Positions 1-8,026 of a stretch of DNA of 64,000 bases are shown here, one piece after another. Under the pieces are notes generated by a model. The model had not been told where the DNA came from and ran no database searches. It was given only the letters and a program-made list of their open reading frames with translations. This DNA is from an uncultured Collinsella sp. (GTDB lineage Bacteria; Actinomycetota; Coriobacteriia; Coriobacteriales; Coriobacteriaceae): the NCBI GenBank assembly GCA_900757615.1, contig CAAEON010000015.1, forward strand, positions 40,361 through 104,360. The letters run 5' to 3'. The position numbers were made by a program, and so were the translations under genes. Each line of letters starts with the position of its first letter. Within the stretch, counting starts at the first letter, position 1.

Positions 1-418
1 AGCCGATGGCGTCGTACATGGGGACGGTGCCCACCATGAGCGGCGTCTCGTCGATGAGCTGCTGGCGGAACTGGCGTGTCTTGCCCGAGTTGGAGAGGTC
101 CATGATGGCGTCGGCGCCAAAGTCCTCGGCAATCTTGACTTTCTTCCATTCCTCGGCGGCATCGGCCTTGTCGCCCGAGATGCCCAGGTTGACGTTGACC
201 TTGGTGGACAGGCCCTCGCCGACACCAAAGGCGCGCATGCCCTTTTTGATGTGCACGATGTTGGCGGGGATGGCGATGCGGCCGTCGGCCACGCGCTCGC
301 GGATGTACTCGGGGTCGCGATGCTCTCGCTCGGCGACTTCCTTCATCTGCGGCGTGATCTGCCCTGCGCGGGCGAAGTCGATTTGCGTGACGAGCTTGGA
401 CTCGGTCTGTGTGCTCAT
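1..418 (-). CDS. thiC: Phosphomethylpyrimidine synthase ThiC, N-terminal part (gene runs off the left edge)
   Basis: ThiC is the radical-SAM enzyme that converts aminoimidazole ribotide into hydroxymethylpyrimidine phosphate for thiamine synthesis. The visible 139 residues begin with an ATG at 418 and carry the family stretches ITPQM, RIAIPANI and VNVNLGIS. The C-terminal Fe-S cysteines lie outside the window. The start directly before TQIDFARAG means this is the short bacterial form without the extra N-terminal domain. A TPP riboswitch immediately upstream on the same strand supports both the identity and feedback control by thiamine pyrophosphate. Identification is confident although the gene is cut by the window edge. 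Confidence 0.93.
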   Translation of the reverse strand, partial: MSTQTESKLVTQIDFARAGQITPQMKEVAEREHRDPEYIRERVADGRIAIPANIVHIKKGMRAFGVGEGLSTKVNVNLGISGDKADAAEEWKKVKIAEDFGADAIMDLSNSGKTRQFRQQLIDETPLMVGTVPMYDAIG

Positions 419-426
419 TGGCACGG

Positions 427-519
427 CTCCCTTCGTTGGCATTACCCATATCAGGTTTGCGGGTCAGGGCGGGCGCGCCCAGTCTCAGCCTGCCGTCTTG
501 TCCTGCAAGCTCCCCGTTT
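427..519 (-). promoter_or_regulatory. TPP riboswitch (THI element) upstream of thiC
   Basis: Read on the minus strand, this segment has the conserved TPP aptamer blocks in order: ACGGGGAGC at the 5' side, GGCTGAGACTGGG, then ACCCGCAAACCTGATATGGG and TAATGCCAACGAAGGGAG at the 3' side. These are the P2/P3 and P4/P5 pieces that bind the pyrimidine and pyrophosphate of TPP. The aptamer ends only about 8 nt before the thiC start codon, so control is probably at translation initiation, although I did not fold an expression platform. Confidence 0.95.
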
Positions 520-589
520 ATGTGGTGGGCTCAAGTATAGCCTGAATGGGTACGATTGACGCGATGAGCATGCCCATGGGGAGGCGAAC

Positions 590-1105
590 ATGGAAGACAA
601 GCATCTATATCGAGAGGCGCAATGGGATGTATCGGTCGAGGAGGGCCGTGCCCATCATGGACTGGTTGCAATTGGTTTTGCGATCCTTGTCGTGATGGTG
701 ATTGCCTGTTGTATCTGGACGTTTGGTGGTCGCGGCGGCGCTTCCTGGGAGTTTGAGGCCGACGATGCCCTGCCGATCATGACGGTGAAGGTCACTGGCG
801 GTAATACGGTGGCCGCGCCGGGCGACTATTGGTATCCGTGCGACGAGTTTGTGCAGCTGCAGCTGAGTGGTGGGTCCATTCCAGGTGAAGAAATCGAACG
901 CGTGACGTTTGACGCGGCGCTCAAAACGCTCACGGTGAAGCTCAAAGATCAAGGAGATGTGCCCACGACTATGGATATCGCCCTGACGGAATGGCGTCTG
1001 GAGCCCCCGACGGGTGTTGCGGTGTCCGAGGTGGAACATGTCAAGATTACCTATCAGGACGGTTCGACAAACGGGATTGCAAAGGCCGACGGTCTAGCGG
1101 AATAG
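590..1105 (+). CDS. Small membrane-anchored protein, NusG domain II-like
   Basis: This 171-residue protein has a cytoplasmic N-terminus of about 22 residues, one hydrophobic segment (about 24-45, GLVAIGFAILVVMVIACCIW) and a soluble C-terminal domain of about 120 residues rich in beta-strand patterns. Its layout (short tail, one helix, then a VKVTGG...-type strand region) resembles the NusG_II/DUF1312 small proteins of Gram-positive anaerobes, a weak resemblance by eye. The ATG at 590 follows a strong GGGGAGG site. It is divergent from thiC and shows no operon partner. No catalytic residues are recognisable and the function is unknown. Confidence 0.7.
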   Translation: MEDKHLYREAQWDVSVEEGRAHHGLVAIGFAILVVMVIACCIWTFGGRGGASWEFEADDALPIMTVKVTGGNTVAAPGDYWYPCDEFVQLQLSGGSIPGEEIERVTFDAALKTLTVKLKDQGDVPTTMDIALTEWRLEPPTGVAVSEVEHVKITYQDGSTNGIAKADGLAE

Positions 1106-1145
1106 GTGTCGAGCCTAGGCAGCACATTCAAAAGTAGCGGTGGTC

Positions 1146-1955
1146 CTACAAGGCCTGTTCGTTCAGGAAGACCAAAGTGTTTTTATTTGAAAGCTCGGGA
1201 AAGTGACGATAACCAACGTCGAACGCGGTGAGCCCGCTTACATCCTCGAGCTTGTTTTCTGCCATCCAGCGCACCATGGAGCCGCGTGCCTTTTTGCTGG
1301 CGGTCGAGCGCTGGATGGGCTTGCCGTTGCGGATGCCTTCGCCAAAGAGGCATGTGACGACCGAGACATCGGTGGTGAGGCGGGGCAGAACGGCTTTGGC
1401 GTATTCCGCACTGGCGAGGTTGACGATCGTAGCGTTGGAGCCCGCCGGAGCGATGGCCCGTGCGAGCTTGTCGCCCCAAAACGCGTAGAGGTCTCGGGCA
1501 TCGTCGACGGCAAGCTTCGCGCCCATCTCCAGCCGATACGGTTCAACGGCATGAAAGGGGCGTACGCATCCGTAAAGGCCCGAGAGGATCCATAGATGGT
1601 CTTGCAGCCAGTCGAGCTGTGCGGCATCCATGACCTCGGGCGCCATGCTCTGGTATTGAATGCCGTGATAGGACATGACGGCAGGGGAGAGGTGACGGGC
1701 GAGTTCGGGATTGTCGAGATCGCCGTTTTTCAGGATGAACCCGAACTCATGCAGGGTGTTGAGGCAAGGCCCCAGCAGTTTGTCACTCACGTTCCATAGC
1801 GCTTGCAGGCCGCCGCTGCCTTCATTTCGTTCGATATCTAGCAGTGCGCGGTGGAGGCGAGCCGTCTCGTGCGCAAAAGGTGGAATGCCCAGGACTTCAA
1901 AAGCATCTTGGGCCGCGCGCATCTGCTTGGCGGGCGAAATGATGATCTGCAGCAT
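1146..1955 (-). CDS. yaaA: YaaA family peroxide-stress/DNA-binding protein (DUF328)
   Basis: This 269-residue protein starts MLQIIISPAKQM, the hallmark N-terminus of the YaaA/DUF328 family, and continues with YSHG-like and LSGLYGCVRP stretches typical of it (SGLYG at about residue 125). In E. coli YaaA limits intracellular iron and oxidative damage during peroxide stress and binds DNA. I chose the ATG at 1955 because a GGAGAG site precedes it and the family motif starts there, although the frame stays open upstream. It lies downstream of the M18 aminopeptidase gene on the same strand, separated by a 67-bp palindromic repeat that may act as terminator, so co-transcription is uncertain. Confidence 0.9.
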   Translation of the reverse strand: MLQIIISPAKQMRAAQDAFEVLGIPPFAHETARLHRALLDIERNEGSGGLQALWNVSDKLLGPCLNTLHEFGFILKNGDLDNPELARHLSPAVMSYHGIQYQSMAPEVMDAAQLDWLQDHLWILSGLYGCVRPFHAVEPYRLEMGAKLAVDDARDLYAFWGDKLARAIAPAGSNATIVNLASAEYAKAVLPRLTTDVSVVTCLFGEGIRNGKPIQRSTASKKARGSMVRWMAENKLEDVSGLTAFDVGYRHFPELSNKNTLVFLNEQAL

Positions 1956-1978
1956 GGACTCTCCTCTGCCAAAAAGGA

Positions 1979-2045
1979 AGTTGCGGTGGAATACGGTCTG
2001 TTTTGGCCGTTTATGGGCCAGTTTAGTCCGTATTTCACCGCAACT
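1979..2045. repeat. Palindromic repeat family E, copy 1 (67 bp)
   Basis: Left arm 1979-2003 and right arm 2021-2045 are inverted repeats of 25 bp (19 of 25 paired, the least perfect of the three copies). They share the family sequence AGTTGCGGTG...ATACGG and TCCGTATTTCACCGCAACT. The 17-nt centre (2004-2020) is itself a small hairpin, TGGCC/GGGCCA. The copy sits between two genes on the minus strand. Copies 2 and 3 lie at 26372-26438 and 62372-62438 with exactly the same total length. Confidence 0.85.
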
Positions 2046-2059
2046 GATGAAGGGGCTGG

Positions 2060-3457
2060 TTAGGCGCGCTCGAGGAAGGCTTTGTAGCCGCGGTAGGCCT
2101 CGTAGATGTCGGCCTTGTTGGCGACCTCCCACAGGGCGTGCATGGACAGGACGGCAACGCCGGAGTCGATGACGTTCATGCCGTACTTGGCCATGATGTA
2201 GGCGATGGTGCCGCCGCCGCCCGCGTTGACGCGACCGAGCTCGCAGGTCTGGAAGTCCACGCCGGCCTCGTCCATGATGTCGCGGATGAGGGCCACGTAC
2301 TCGGCGTCGGCGTCGTTGGAGCCGCCCTTGCCGCGGCTGCCCGTGTATTTGTTAAAACACAGGCCGCGACCCATGAAGGCGGCGTTCTTGGTCTCGAACT
2401 TGCCGGCGTAGCCCGGGTCAAAGCCGGCGGACACGTCAGAGGAGAGCATGCGGCTGCGGGCGAGTGCGCGGCGCAGGGCCAGCGGGCTGCTCTCGCCGGC
2501 GAGCGTCATGATCTCGGCGACGGTGTTCTCGAAGAAACGACTCGTCATGCCGGTGGCGCCCACGGAGCCGATCTCCTCCTTGTCGACGATGAGCGTGATG
2601 CTCGTGCGCTCGACGTCTGCCACGTTGATCTGAGCGAGCATGGAGGGGTAGGCGCAGACGCGGTCGTCGTGGCCATAGCCCAAGATCATGGAGCGGTCGA
2701 GACCCATGTCGCGGGCGGGGCCGGCGGGCACGACCTCGATCTCGGCAGAGAGGAAGTCCTCCTCCTCGACGTCGTACTGTTCCTTGAGGATGTCCAGGAA
2801 CATCTGTTTGACGGGCTCCTTGGGGGCGTCCTTGTCGTCCTCGTCAAACTTGACGGGGCGGCCGCCCACGATCACGTCGAGGATCTCGGCGTCGACGGCG
2901 TCCTTGGCGGGCTTGGACATCTGCTCGCTCGAGAGGTGGATCAGCAGGTCGGAGATGGTAAAGACCGGGTCGTCCGCCTTGTCGCCGATGTTGATGTCGA
3001 CGGTGGTGCCGTCCTTTTTGCAGATGACGCCCACAAGCGCGAGCGGGGAGGCTACCCAGTGGTAGCTCTTGACGCCGCCGTAGTAGTGCGTGTCGAGGTA
3101 GGCCATGTCGCCGGCCTCGAAGGCGGGGTTTTGCTTGAGGTCCAGGCGCGGCGAGTCCACGTGGGCGCCCAGGATGTTAAAGCCCTGCTCGAGCGGGGCG
3201 GTGCCCAGGTTGACAAGCATGAGGTCCTTGCCATGGTTGGCGGCGTACACCTTGTCGCCTGCCTTGAGCTCGCGGCCTTCGGCGATTACGGTCTCCAGGT
3301 CGACGTATCCCGCCTCCTCGGCCATCTTGATGCCGGTCTTGACGCACAAGCGCTCGGTCTTGTTCTCGCTCAAAAACTGCTTATAGCCGCGGCAAAGCTC
3401 CTCGAGCTCCTCGACTTGCTGTGGCGTGTACTTTTTCCATGCGCAGGGACGCTCCAT
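2060..3457 (-). CDS. M18 family aminopeptidase (aspartyl aminopeptidase type)
   Basis: This 465-residue enzyme is a dinuclear zinc exopeptidase that removes N-terminal residues, probably acidic ones, in the cytoplasm. Visible metal-site motifs are GAHVDSPRLDLK (H99, D101), DKEEIGSVG (E295/E296 region) and GYGHDDRV (263-266). The late glycine-rich segment RVNAGGGGTI and the final SMHALWE are also M18 signatures. The ATG at 3457 follows AGGAG at good spacing; the open frame upstream to 4018 overlaps polA and is not real. The gene is divergent from polA. M18 identity is secure; exact substrate preference is inferred from family. Confidence 0.93.
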   Translation of the reverse strand: MERPCAWKKYTPQQVEELEELCRGYKQFLSENKTERLCVKTGIKMAEEAGYVDLETVIAEGRELKAGDKVYAANHGKDLMLVNLGTAPLEQGFNILGAHVDSPRLDLKQNPAFEAGDMAYLDTHYYGGVKSYHWVASPLALVGVICKKDGTTVDINIGDKADDPVFTISDLLIHLSSEQMSKPAKDAVDAEILDVIVGGRPVKFDEDDKDAPKEPVKQMFLDILKEQYDVEEEDFLSAEIEVVPAGPARDMGLDRSMILGYGHDDRVCAYPSMLAQINVADVERTSITLIVDKEEIGSVGATGMTSRFFENTVAEIMTLAGESSPLALRRALARSRMLSSDVSAGFDPGYAGKFETKNAAFMGRGLCFNKYTGSRGKGGSNDADAEYVALIRDIMDEAGVDFQTCELGRVNAGGGGTIAYIMAKYGMNVIDSGVAVLSMHALWEVANKADIYEAYRGYKAFLERA

Positions 3458-3623
3458 GACGCAGGCTCCTTTCGGATCGATCGTGCTGGTTGATGTACCT
3501 TGAGCCATCGTATCACGCGCGGGCTCACGGTGGCGGGGGAGCTTGATGTGCGGTGGCCGCGGGGCGGGGAGCGTGTAAACTGGTGTGAGCAAACCGTGCC
3601 CAGCCCAAAGCGAGGTATTCAAT

Positions 3624-6371
3624 ATGTCTGACAAGCGCCGTACCTTTGCCGTCATCGACGGCAACTCGCTCATGCACCGCGCCTTCCACGCCGTGCCGCC
3701 CACTATGAACGCGCCGGACGGTCGTCCCACCAACGCGATCTTTGGCTTTCTGAACATGTTTCTCAAGATGATCGATGCCTTTAACCCCGACGGTGTGGTC
3801 GTGGCATTTGATAAGGGCAAGCCGCGCGTGCGCATGGAGATGCTGCCGCAGTACAAGGCCCAGCGCCCGCCCATGGACCCCGATCTGCACGCGCAGTTTC
3901 CCATGATTAAGGAGCTGCTCGCCGCGCTCAACGTGCCGATTTTGCAGTCCGAGGGCTGGGAAGGCGATGACATCCTGGGCACTATGGCGCGCCTGGGCGA
4001 GCAAGCCGGCTGTGACATGCTGCTGGTGACCGGTGATCGCGATATGTATCAGCTCGTGACCGAGCACGTCAACGTGGTCTCGACCCGCAAGGGCCTGTCC
4101 GACGTGGCGATCATGACGCCCGAGAGCGTGGACGATCTGTATCACGGCATCACGCCGGCGCTCGTGCCCGACTTTTATGGTCTGAAGGGCGACGCGTCCG
4201 ATAACATCCCCGGCGTGCCGGGCATCGGCCCCAAAAAGGCGAGCGCGCTCATTGCACAGTACGGTAGCCTGGACGAGGTCATCGCACATGCCGACGAGGT
4301 CAAGGGCAAAATGGGCGAAAACCTGCGCGCGCACATCGACGACGCGCTGCTGAGCCGTAAGGTGGCGACCATCCGCACCGATGCGCCCGTTGAACTCGAT
4401 TTTGAGGCGACGTCCTTCCCGGCGTTTTCTGCCGATGAGGTTTCCGCGGCGCTGGGTACGCTTGGTATCACCGCCATGCAGAACCGTTTCTTGGCGCTGA
4501 TCGGCGGCGAGGGCGGGGCTGCTGTTGCCAGTACGTTTGAGATGCCCGCCGTTTTGCGCGCAGCCGCCGGCGATACTGACGCGCTTGGTGCCGTTGCAGA
4601 TGAGGTCTCCCGCGCGATTGATGCCGGCGAGTGGGTCGCCGCCGTGGTGGACGACGACAAGGAAGAGGGCGCGCTCTTTGGACTGACGCGCACGCTGTGG
4701 TTGGCGACGTCCAAGGGCCTGTTCTCGCTCGAGGAGGGCGACGGCGGTGCGGCGGCTGAGGTTGAGGGCTTCAACCTCGTCCACGGCGTGATCGCCGGTG
4801 TGCTCGCGCGCCTGTTTATGGAAGGCCGTGTGGCGAGCCCGGATATGAAGGCGCTGCTGCATGAGCTTTCGCCCATCGATTCTTCTGAGCCCGAGCTCAT
4901 GGATCCGCTGGCTGTCGATTCCACGCGCATCTTCGATACCGTGGTCGCCGCCTACCTGTTGGATTCCGACCGCTCCGAGTTTGATGAGGCGTATCTTGCC
5001 GATACCTATCTGCAGATGGCGCTGCCTGCAGCGCGCGGCGCAGAGGGTGCCGGCGAGGACGCTCCTGCGCCCGCCGCTCGCACGGCTGCCTTGACGCTGG
5101 CGCTGGTCGCGCCGCTGCGCGACCGCATGGCTCGCGAGAATGCCGCCAACGTGTTCGATGGCATCGAGATGCCGCTCGTTCCGGTGCTTGCCAAGATGGA
5201 GCGCGCGGGCATGCTCGTGGACCCCGATCGCCTGCAGAGTCTGTCCGAGGGCCTGGCGACCCAGATTGCCGGGGTCGAGCGGAGCATTCGCGATCTGGCC
5301 GGCGACGAGACCTTTAACATCGGCAGTCCCATGCAGCTCTCGCACGTGCTCTTTGACGTGATGGGGCTTCCGACAAAGGGGCTCAAAAAGACCAAGCGCG
5401 GCTACTATTCGACCAATGCCAAGGTGCTGAGCGACCTTGCCCGCGACCACGAAATCGTGCGTCTGATTTTGGACTGGCGCGAGAAGTCCAAGATTAAGTC
5501 GACCTATCTGGACACGCTAGGTCCGCTGCGTCGTGGCGACGGTCGTGTACACACCACGTACAACCAGACCATCACCGCGACGGGGCGTCTGTCTTCGAGC
5601 GACCCGAACTTGCAGAACATCCCGACGCGCTCGGAGCTGGGCCGTACCGTCAAGACGGCGTTTTCGGCGGGCGAGGGAAGTGTCTTTTTGGCGGTGGACT
5701 ACTCGCAGATCGAGCTGCGTCTGTTGGCGCATCTCTCGGGTGACGATCACCTGGTGCGCGCCTTTAACGAGGGCGAGGACTTCCATGCCGAGACAGCCGC
5801 GCGCGTGTTTGGCGTGCCGGTGTCCGAAGTAACGCCCGACCTGCGCAGTCGCGCCAAGGCCGTGAACTTTGGCATCGTGTATGGTCAGCAGGCCTACGGT
5901 CTGTCGCAGTCGCTGCATATCTCGATGGCCGAGGCACGCGACATGATCGACCGCTACTACGAGGCCTACCCGGGCGTGCGCACGTTCCTCGACAACGTGG
6001 TGGCGCGCGCCAAGCAGACGGGCTATGCCGAGACCATGTACGGCCGCCGTCGTCATATTCCGGAGCTCAAGGCCAAAAACCCGCAGCTGCGTGGCTTTGG
6101 CGAGCGCACGGCCATGAACCACCCCATGCAGGGAACCGCGGCCGACATCATCAAGATCGCCATGGCCCGCGTAAGCCGCCGCCTGGAAGAAGAGGGCTTT
6201 GCCGCCCACATGATCTTGCAGGTGCACGACGAACTGGACTTTGAGTGCCCCATCGACGAAGTCGAGCGCCTAACCACCATGGTCCGCGACGTCATGGAGC
6301 ACGTAGTGGACCTCCGCGTCCCCCTAATCGCCGAAGCTTCGACTGGAGTGACCTGGGCAGACGCCAAGTAA
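3624..6371 (+). CDS. polA: DNA polymerase I
   Basis: This 915-residue family A polymerase fills gaps and removes RNA primers in replication and repair. The N-terminal 5' nuclease domain (about 1-300) has the DGNSLMHRAFHA opening and VTGDRDMYQL and GLKGDASDNIPGVPGIGPKKA motifs. The polymerase domain shows motif A VDYSQIELRLLAH (near 691), motif B RSRAKAVNFGIVYG (near 745) and motif C QVHDELDFE (near 870). The middle domain (about 310-480) lacks the DxE exonuclease motif, so proofreading is probably absent, as in several Gram-positive Pol I enzymes. The ATG at 3624 begins the family motif; the frame is open 13 codons upstream. Confidence 0.97.
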   Translation: MSDKRRTFAVIDGNSLMHRAFHAVPPTMNAPDGRPTNAIFGFLNMFLKMIDAFNPDGVVVAFDKGKPRVRMEMLPQYKAQRPPMDPDLHAQFPMIKELLAALNVPILQSEGWEGDDILGTMARLGEQAGCDMLLVTGDRDMYQLVTEHVNVVSTRKGLSDVAIMTPESVDDLYHGITPALVPDFYGLKGDASDNIPGVPGIGPKKASALIAQYGSLDEVIAHADEVKGKMGENLRAHIDDALLSRKVATIRTDAPVELDFEATSFPAFSADEVSAALGTLGITAMQNRFLALIGGEGGAAVASTFEMPAVLRAAAGDTDALGAVADEVSRAIDAGEWVAAVVDDDKEEGALFGLTRTLWLATSKGLFSLEEGDGGAAAEVEGFNLVHGVIAGVLARLFMEGRVASPDMKALLHELSPIDSSEPELMDPLAVDSTRIFDTVVAAYLLDSDRSEFDEAYLADTYLQMALPAARGAEGAGEDAPAPAARTAALTLALVAPLRDRMARENAANVFDGIEMPLVPVLAKMERAGMLVDPDRLQSLSEGLATQIAGVERSIRDLAGDETFNIGSPMQLSHVLFDVMGLPTKGLKKTKRGYYSTNAKVLSDLARDHEIVRLILDWREKSKIKSTYLDTLGPLRRGDGRVHTTYNQTITATGRLSSSDPNLQNIPTRSELGRTVKTAFSAGEGSVFLAVDYSQIELRLLAHLSGDDHLVRAFNEGEDFHAETAARVFGVPVSEVTPDLRSRAKAVNFGIVYGQQAYGLSQSLHISMAEARDMIDRYYEAYPGVRTFLDNVVARAKQTGYAETMYGRRRHIPELKAKNPQLRGFGERTAMNHPMQGTAADIIKIAMARVSRRLEEEGFAAHMILQVHDELDFECPIDEVERLTTMVRDVMEHVVDLRVPLIAEASTGVTWADAK

Positions 6372-6406
6372 GGGCATGACCACAATTCCAAAGTAATACA
6401 AAACCA

Positions 6407-6440
6407 GAAGGACGCCCCTCATCAACAAGGAGCGTCCTTC
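6407..6440. terminator. Hairpin after polA
   Basis: GAAGGACGC (6407-6415) pairs with GCGTCCTTC (6432-6440) around a loop that itself contains a CCCT/AGG pairing. It lies 35 bp past the polA stop in a convergent gap. No clean T-run follows on the plus strand, so it is a probable but not certain intrinsic terminator. Confidence 0.5.
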
Positions 6441-6508
6441 GTTCAATAAAAATCAGCCAAAGTATCTAGGCGCCAAGACGCCATCCAGGCGGCAAGCAAG
6501 TCAACGTA

Positions 6509-6634
6509 GCCATGCCCGGGGCCGGCCGTTTGATTTTTGTAGATTCCGCACGAGCCGAAGGCCACTTAATGTGGCCTTCGAGCGAGCCCAGGACCTGACC
6601 GAGCAAAAATCAAACGGCCGGCCCCGGGCATGGC
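6509..6634. repeat. Composite palindrome family A, copy 1
   Basis: A perfect 30-bp inverted repeat (6509-6538 with 6605-6634) encloses a 66-nt core (6539-6604). The core carries an inner perfect hairpin CGAAGGCCAC-TTAAT-GTGGCCTTCG (6556-6580). The core matches copy 2 (57932-57997) at 64 of 66 positions and copy 3 in reverse orientation, while the outer arm (GCCATGCCCGGGGCCGGCC...) is unique to this locus. It lies between the convergent polA and HAD genes; no ORF is associated. Confidence 0.9.
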
Positions 6635-6645
6635 GACGAGTTGGA

Positions 6646-7473
6646 TTACCGAGCCGCCAAGATGGCGTCGATGAGCGTCAGTACGCCCCCGTCGTTGTTG
6701 CTCGGAATGCGCCACTTGGCGTGCGCGTTCATGTGCTCCTCGGCATTGTCCACGATAAAGCTGTGACCGACGCGCTCCAGCATGGGGATGTCGTTGTAGG
6801 TGTCGCCCACGGCGGCAGCATCGGCGATATCGATGCCGAGCTGCTCGCACAGGTGCGCCACGCCCGAACCCTTGTCGACGCCCAGGTTCATAAAGTCGAT
6901 CCACTCGCGGCCGGCATTGGTGACATAGAGCTGGTCCGAGAATGCGGGGTTATAGTCCTCGCGAAATGCGGGCTCAGCATCATAGTCGGGGAAGAAGATC
7001 GAGATCTTGTTGGACTCGACGTCAAGGCCTTCAAAGGTATCGACGTAGTTGATCGTGTTGTAGTACACGCTGATCTCGTCGTGGTATTGATGGTCGCGGG
7101 CAAGCACGTAAAACTCGTCGAAGCAGCACAGCACGGGGACAGCGCGCGAATCCTCAGAGGCGCGCGCAAGCACCTGCTGATACAGTGCCACATCGATAGT
7201 GCTCTTATAGATATAGTTGCCACGGTAGATAACGCAGGCTCCGTTATCGGGGCAAAAGGCGATGCGGCCCTTGATGTCCTCGAACATCTCCTCGAGCTTG
7301 GGGGCGGGACGTCCGCTGGCGGGGCAGAATACGATGCCTGCGTCGGCGAGCTTGTCCAGGCGCTCATCGAGGCCCTGGGGCAGCACACGCTCGTCGGTCA
7401 GCAACGTTTTGTCCATGTCGACGGCAAGGATCTTGATGTTGCCGATAGCGGCGTCTGATTCATAAGTCTGCAT
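6646..7473 (-). CDS. Cof-type HAD family hydrolase
   Basis: This 275-residue protein has HAD motif I as VDMDKTLLT (residues 18-26, with catalytic Asp pair), a Ser/Thr motif in CPASGRP, and motif IV GDTYNDIPML near residue 225. The large middle segment is the type IIB (Cof) cap. Such proteins dephosphorylate sugar phosphates, pyridoxal phosphate or flavin mononucleotide; the substrate here cannot be told from sequence. The ATG at 7473 has a GAAAGG site 8 nt upstream. It is convergent with polA and divergent from the argG leader, so it is probably monocistronic. Confidence 0.9.
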   Translation of the reverse strand: MQTYESDAAIGNIKILAVDMDKTLLTDERVLPQGLDERLDKLADAGIVFCPASGRPAPKLEEMFEDIKGRIAFCPDNGACVIYRGNYIYKSTIDVALYQQVLARASEDSRAVPVLCCFDEFYVLARDHQYHDEISVYYNTINYVDTFEGLDVESNKISIFFPDYDAEPAFREDYNPAFSDQLYVTNAGREWIDFMNLGVDKGSGVAHLCEQLGIDIADAAAVGDTYNDIPMLERVGHSFIVDNAEEHMNAHAKWRIPSNNDGGVLTLIDAILAAR

Positions 7474-7616
7474 AAATGCGCCTTTCCGTTTCTAGATTGT
7501 TTCGGGCGTAATGACCCTCTGCTATGTAATCGAGCGTATTTTCGCAGGATTGGCGCGTATTTGCATCACTATTCACAAACTAATGAAAAAACTTTTCAGA
7601 AATTTGAATTTGTCGC

Positions 7617-7644
7617 TTGTGCCGCGGGCACTTTAGCGTAATAT
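7617..7644 (+). promoter_or_regulatory. Candidate promoter for the argG leader
   Basis: A TTGTGC box (7617-7622) and a TAATAT box (7639-7644) are separated by 16 bp and lie about 100 bp before the leader-peptide ORF. This is the best sigma-70-like pair in the gap; assignment is by eye. Confidence 0.5.
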
Positions 7645-7747
7645 AGCGACCATCGAAAACGGAGAAGGAAAAACAACCGCTTACCGAGGAAAAGGTACCG
7701 TTTACGATATTAGAATTGCGCCCGGCGATAGGTGAAAGGAGAGGCAG

Positions 7748-7822
7748 ATGCAGTTCGTAAAGATCATCACTACTGCAGACAATGCCATCCGACGCCAGCG
7801 CGCAATTTCCCGACGACGATAA
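7748..7822 (+). CDS. Arginine-rich leader peptide of argG (24 aa)
   Basis: A 24-codon ORF starts with ATG at 7748 behind a strong AAAGGAGAGG site and ends with TAA at 7820. Its C-terminal half reads IRRQRAISRRR: six arginines in eleven residues, written with CGA and CGC, and CGA CGA CGA directly before the stop. CGA codons are rare in the neighbouring genes, as far as I can see by reading them. Downstream lie two overlapping hairpins and a T-run before argG. This is the layout of a ribosome-mediated attenuator: slow translation of Arg codons when charged tRNA-Arg is scarce would favour read-through into arginine biosynthesis. Function is inferred, not shown. Confidence 0.8.
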   Translation: MQFVKIITTADNAIRRQRAISRRR

Positions 7823-7826
7823 CAAT

Positions 7827-7975
7827 CGTCTCTGTCCGTATGGGGCTAAATGCCCCAACAGAGTCATTTTGAGGTCGTTGGGTTTTAGCACGACATAGAC
7901 GCATGTTTCTAGGGCATGTTGTGCTGCTTTTTGCTATTTAACCTGATATTGCACGGTTTTTGACCTCGAAATGAC
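7827..7975 (+). promoter_or_regulatory. Putative arginine attenuator: alternative hairpins and terminator
   Basis: After the leader stop, CTCTGT...ACAGAG encloses GGGGC/GCCCC (about 7829-7864). Next, GTCGT (7874-7878) can pair with ACGAC (7890-7894). That pairing competes with a stronger stem, AGCACGACAT (7887-7896) with ATGTTGTGCT (7916-7925), which is followed by TTTTT (7928-7932) and looks like an intrinsic terminator. A long-range pairing, CATTTTGAGGTC (7864-7875) with GACCTCGAAATG (about 7961-7972), could close the whole region. The mutually exclusive stems fit transcription attenuation of argG. Confidence 0.7.
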
Positions 7976-8026
7976 TTGCAACTGACCGATGTTCTAACTA
8001 GCTACCAAGGGCGAAAGGAAACAGCC

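Noticed and set aside
2138..3493. Long antisense open frames opposite real genes (also 3525-5450, 48707-49963, 57959-60115)
   Set aside because: They are frame shadows caused by high GC third positions, with repetitive Val/Leu/Gly/Ala or Arg/His composition and no motifs.
7660..7990. T-box as explanation of the argG leader
   Set aside because: No T-box AGGGTGGNACCGCG sequence or specifier loop; a translated Arg-rich ORF explains the layout better.
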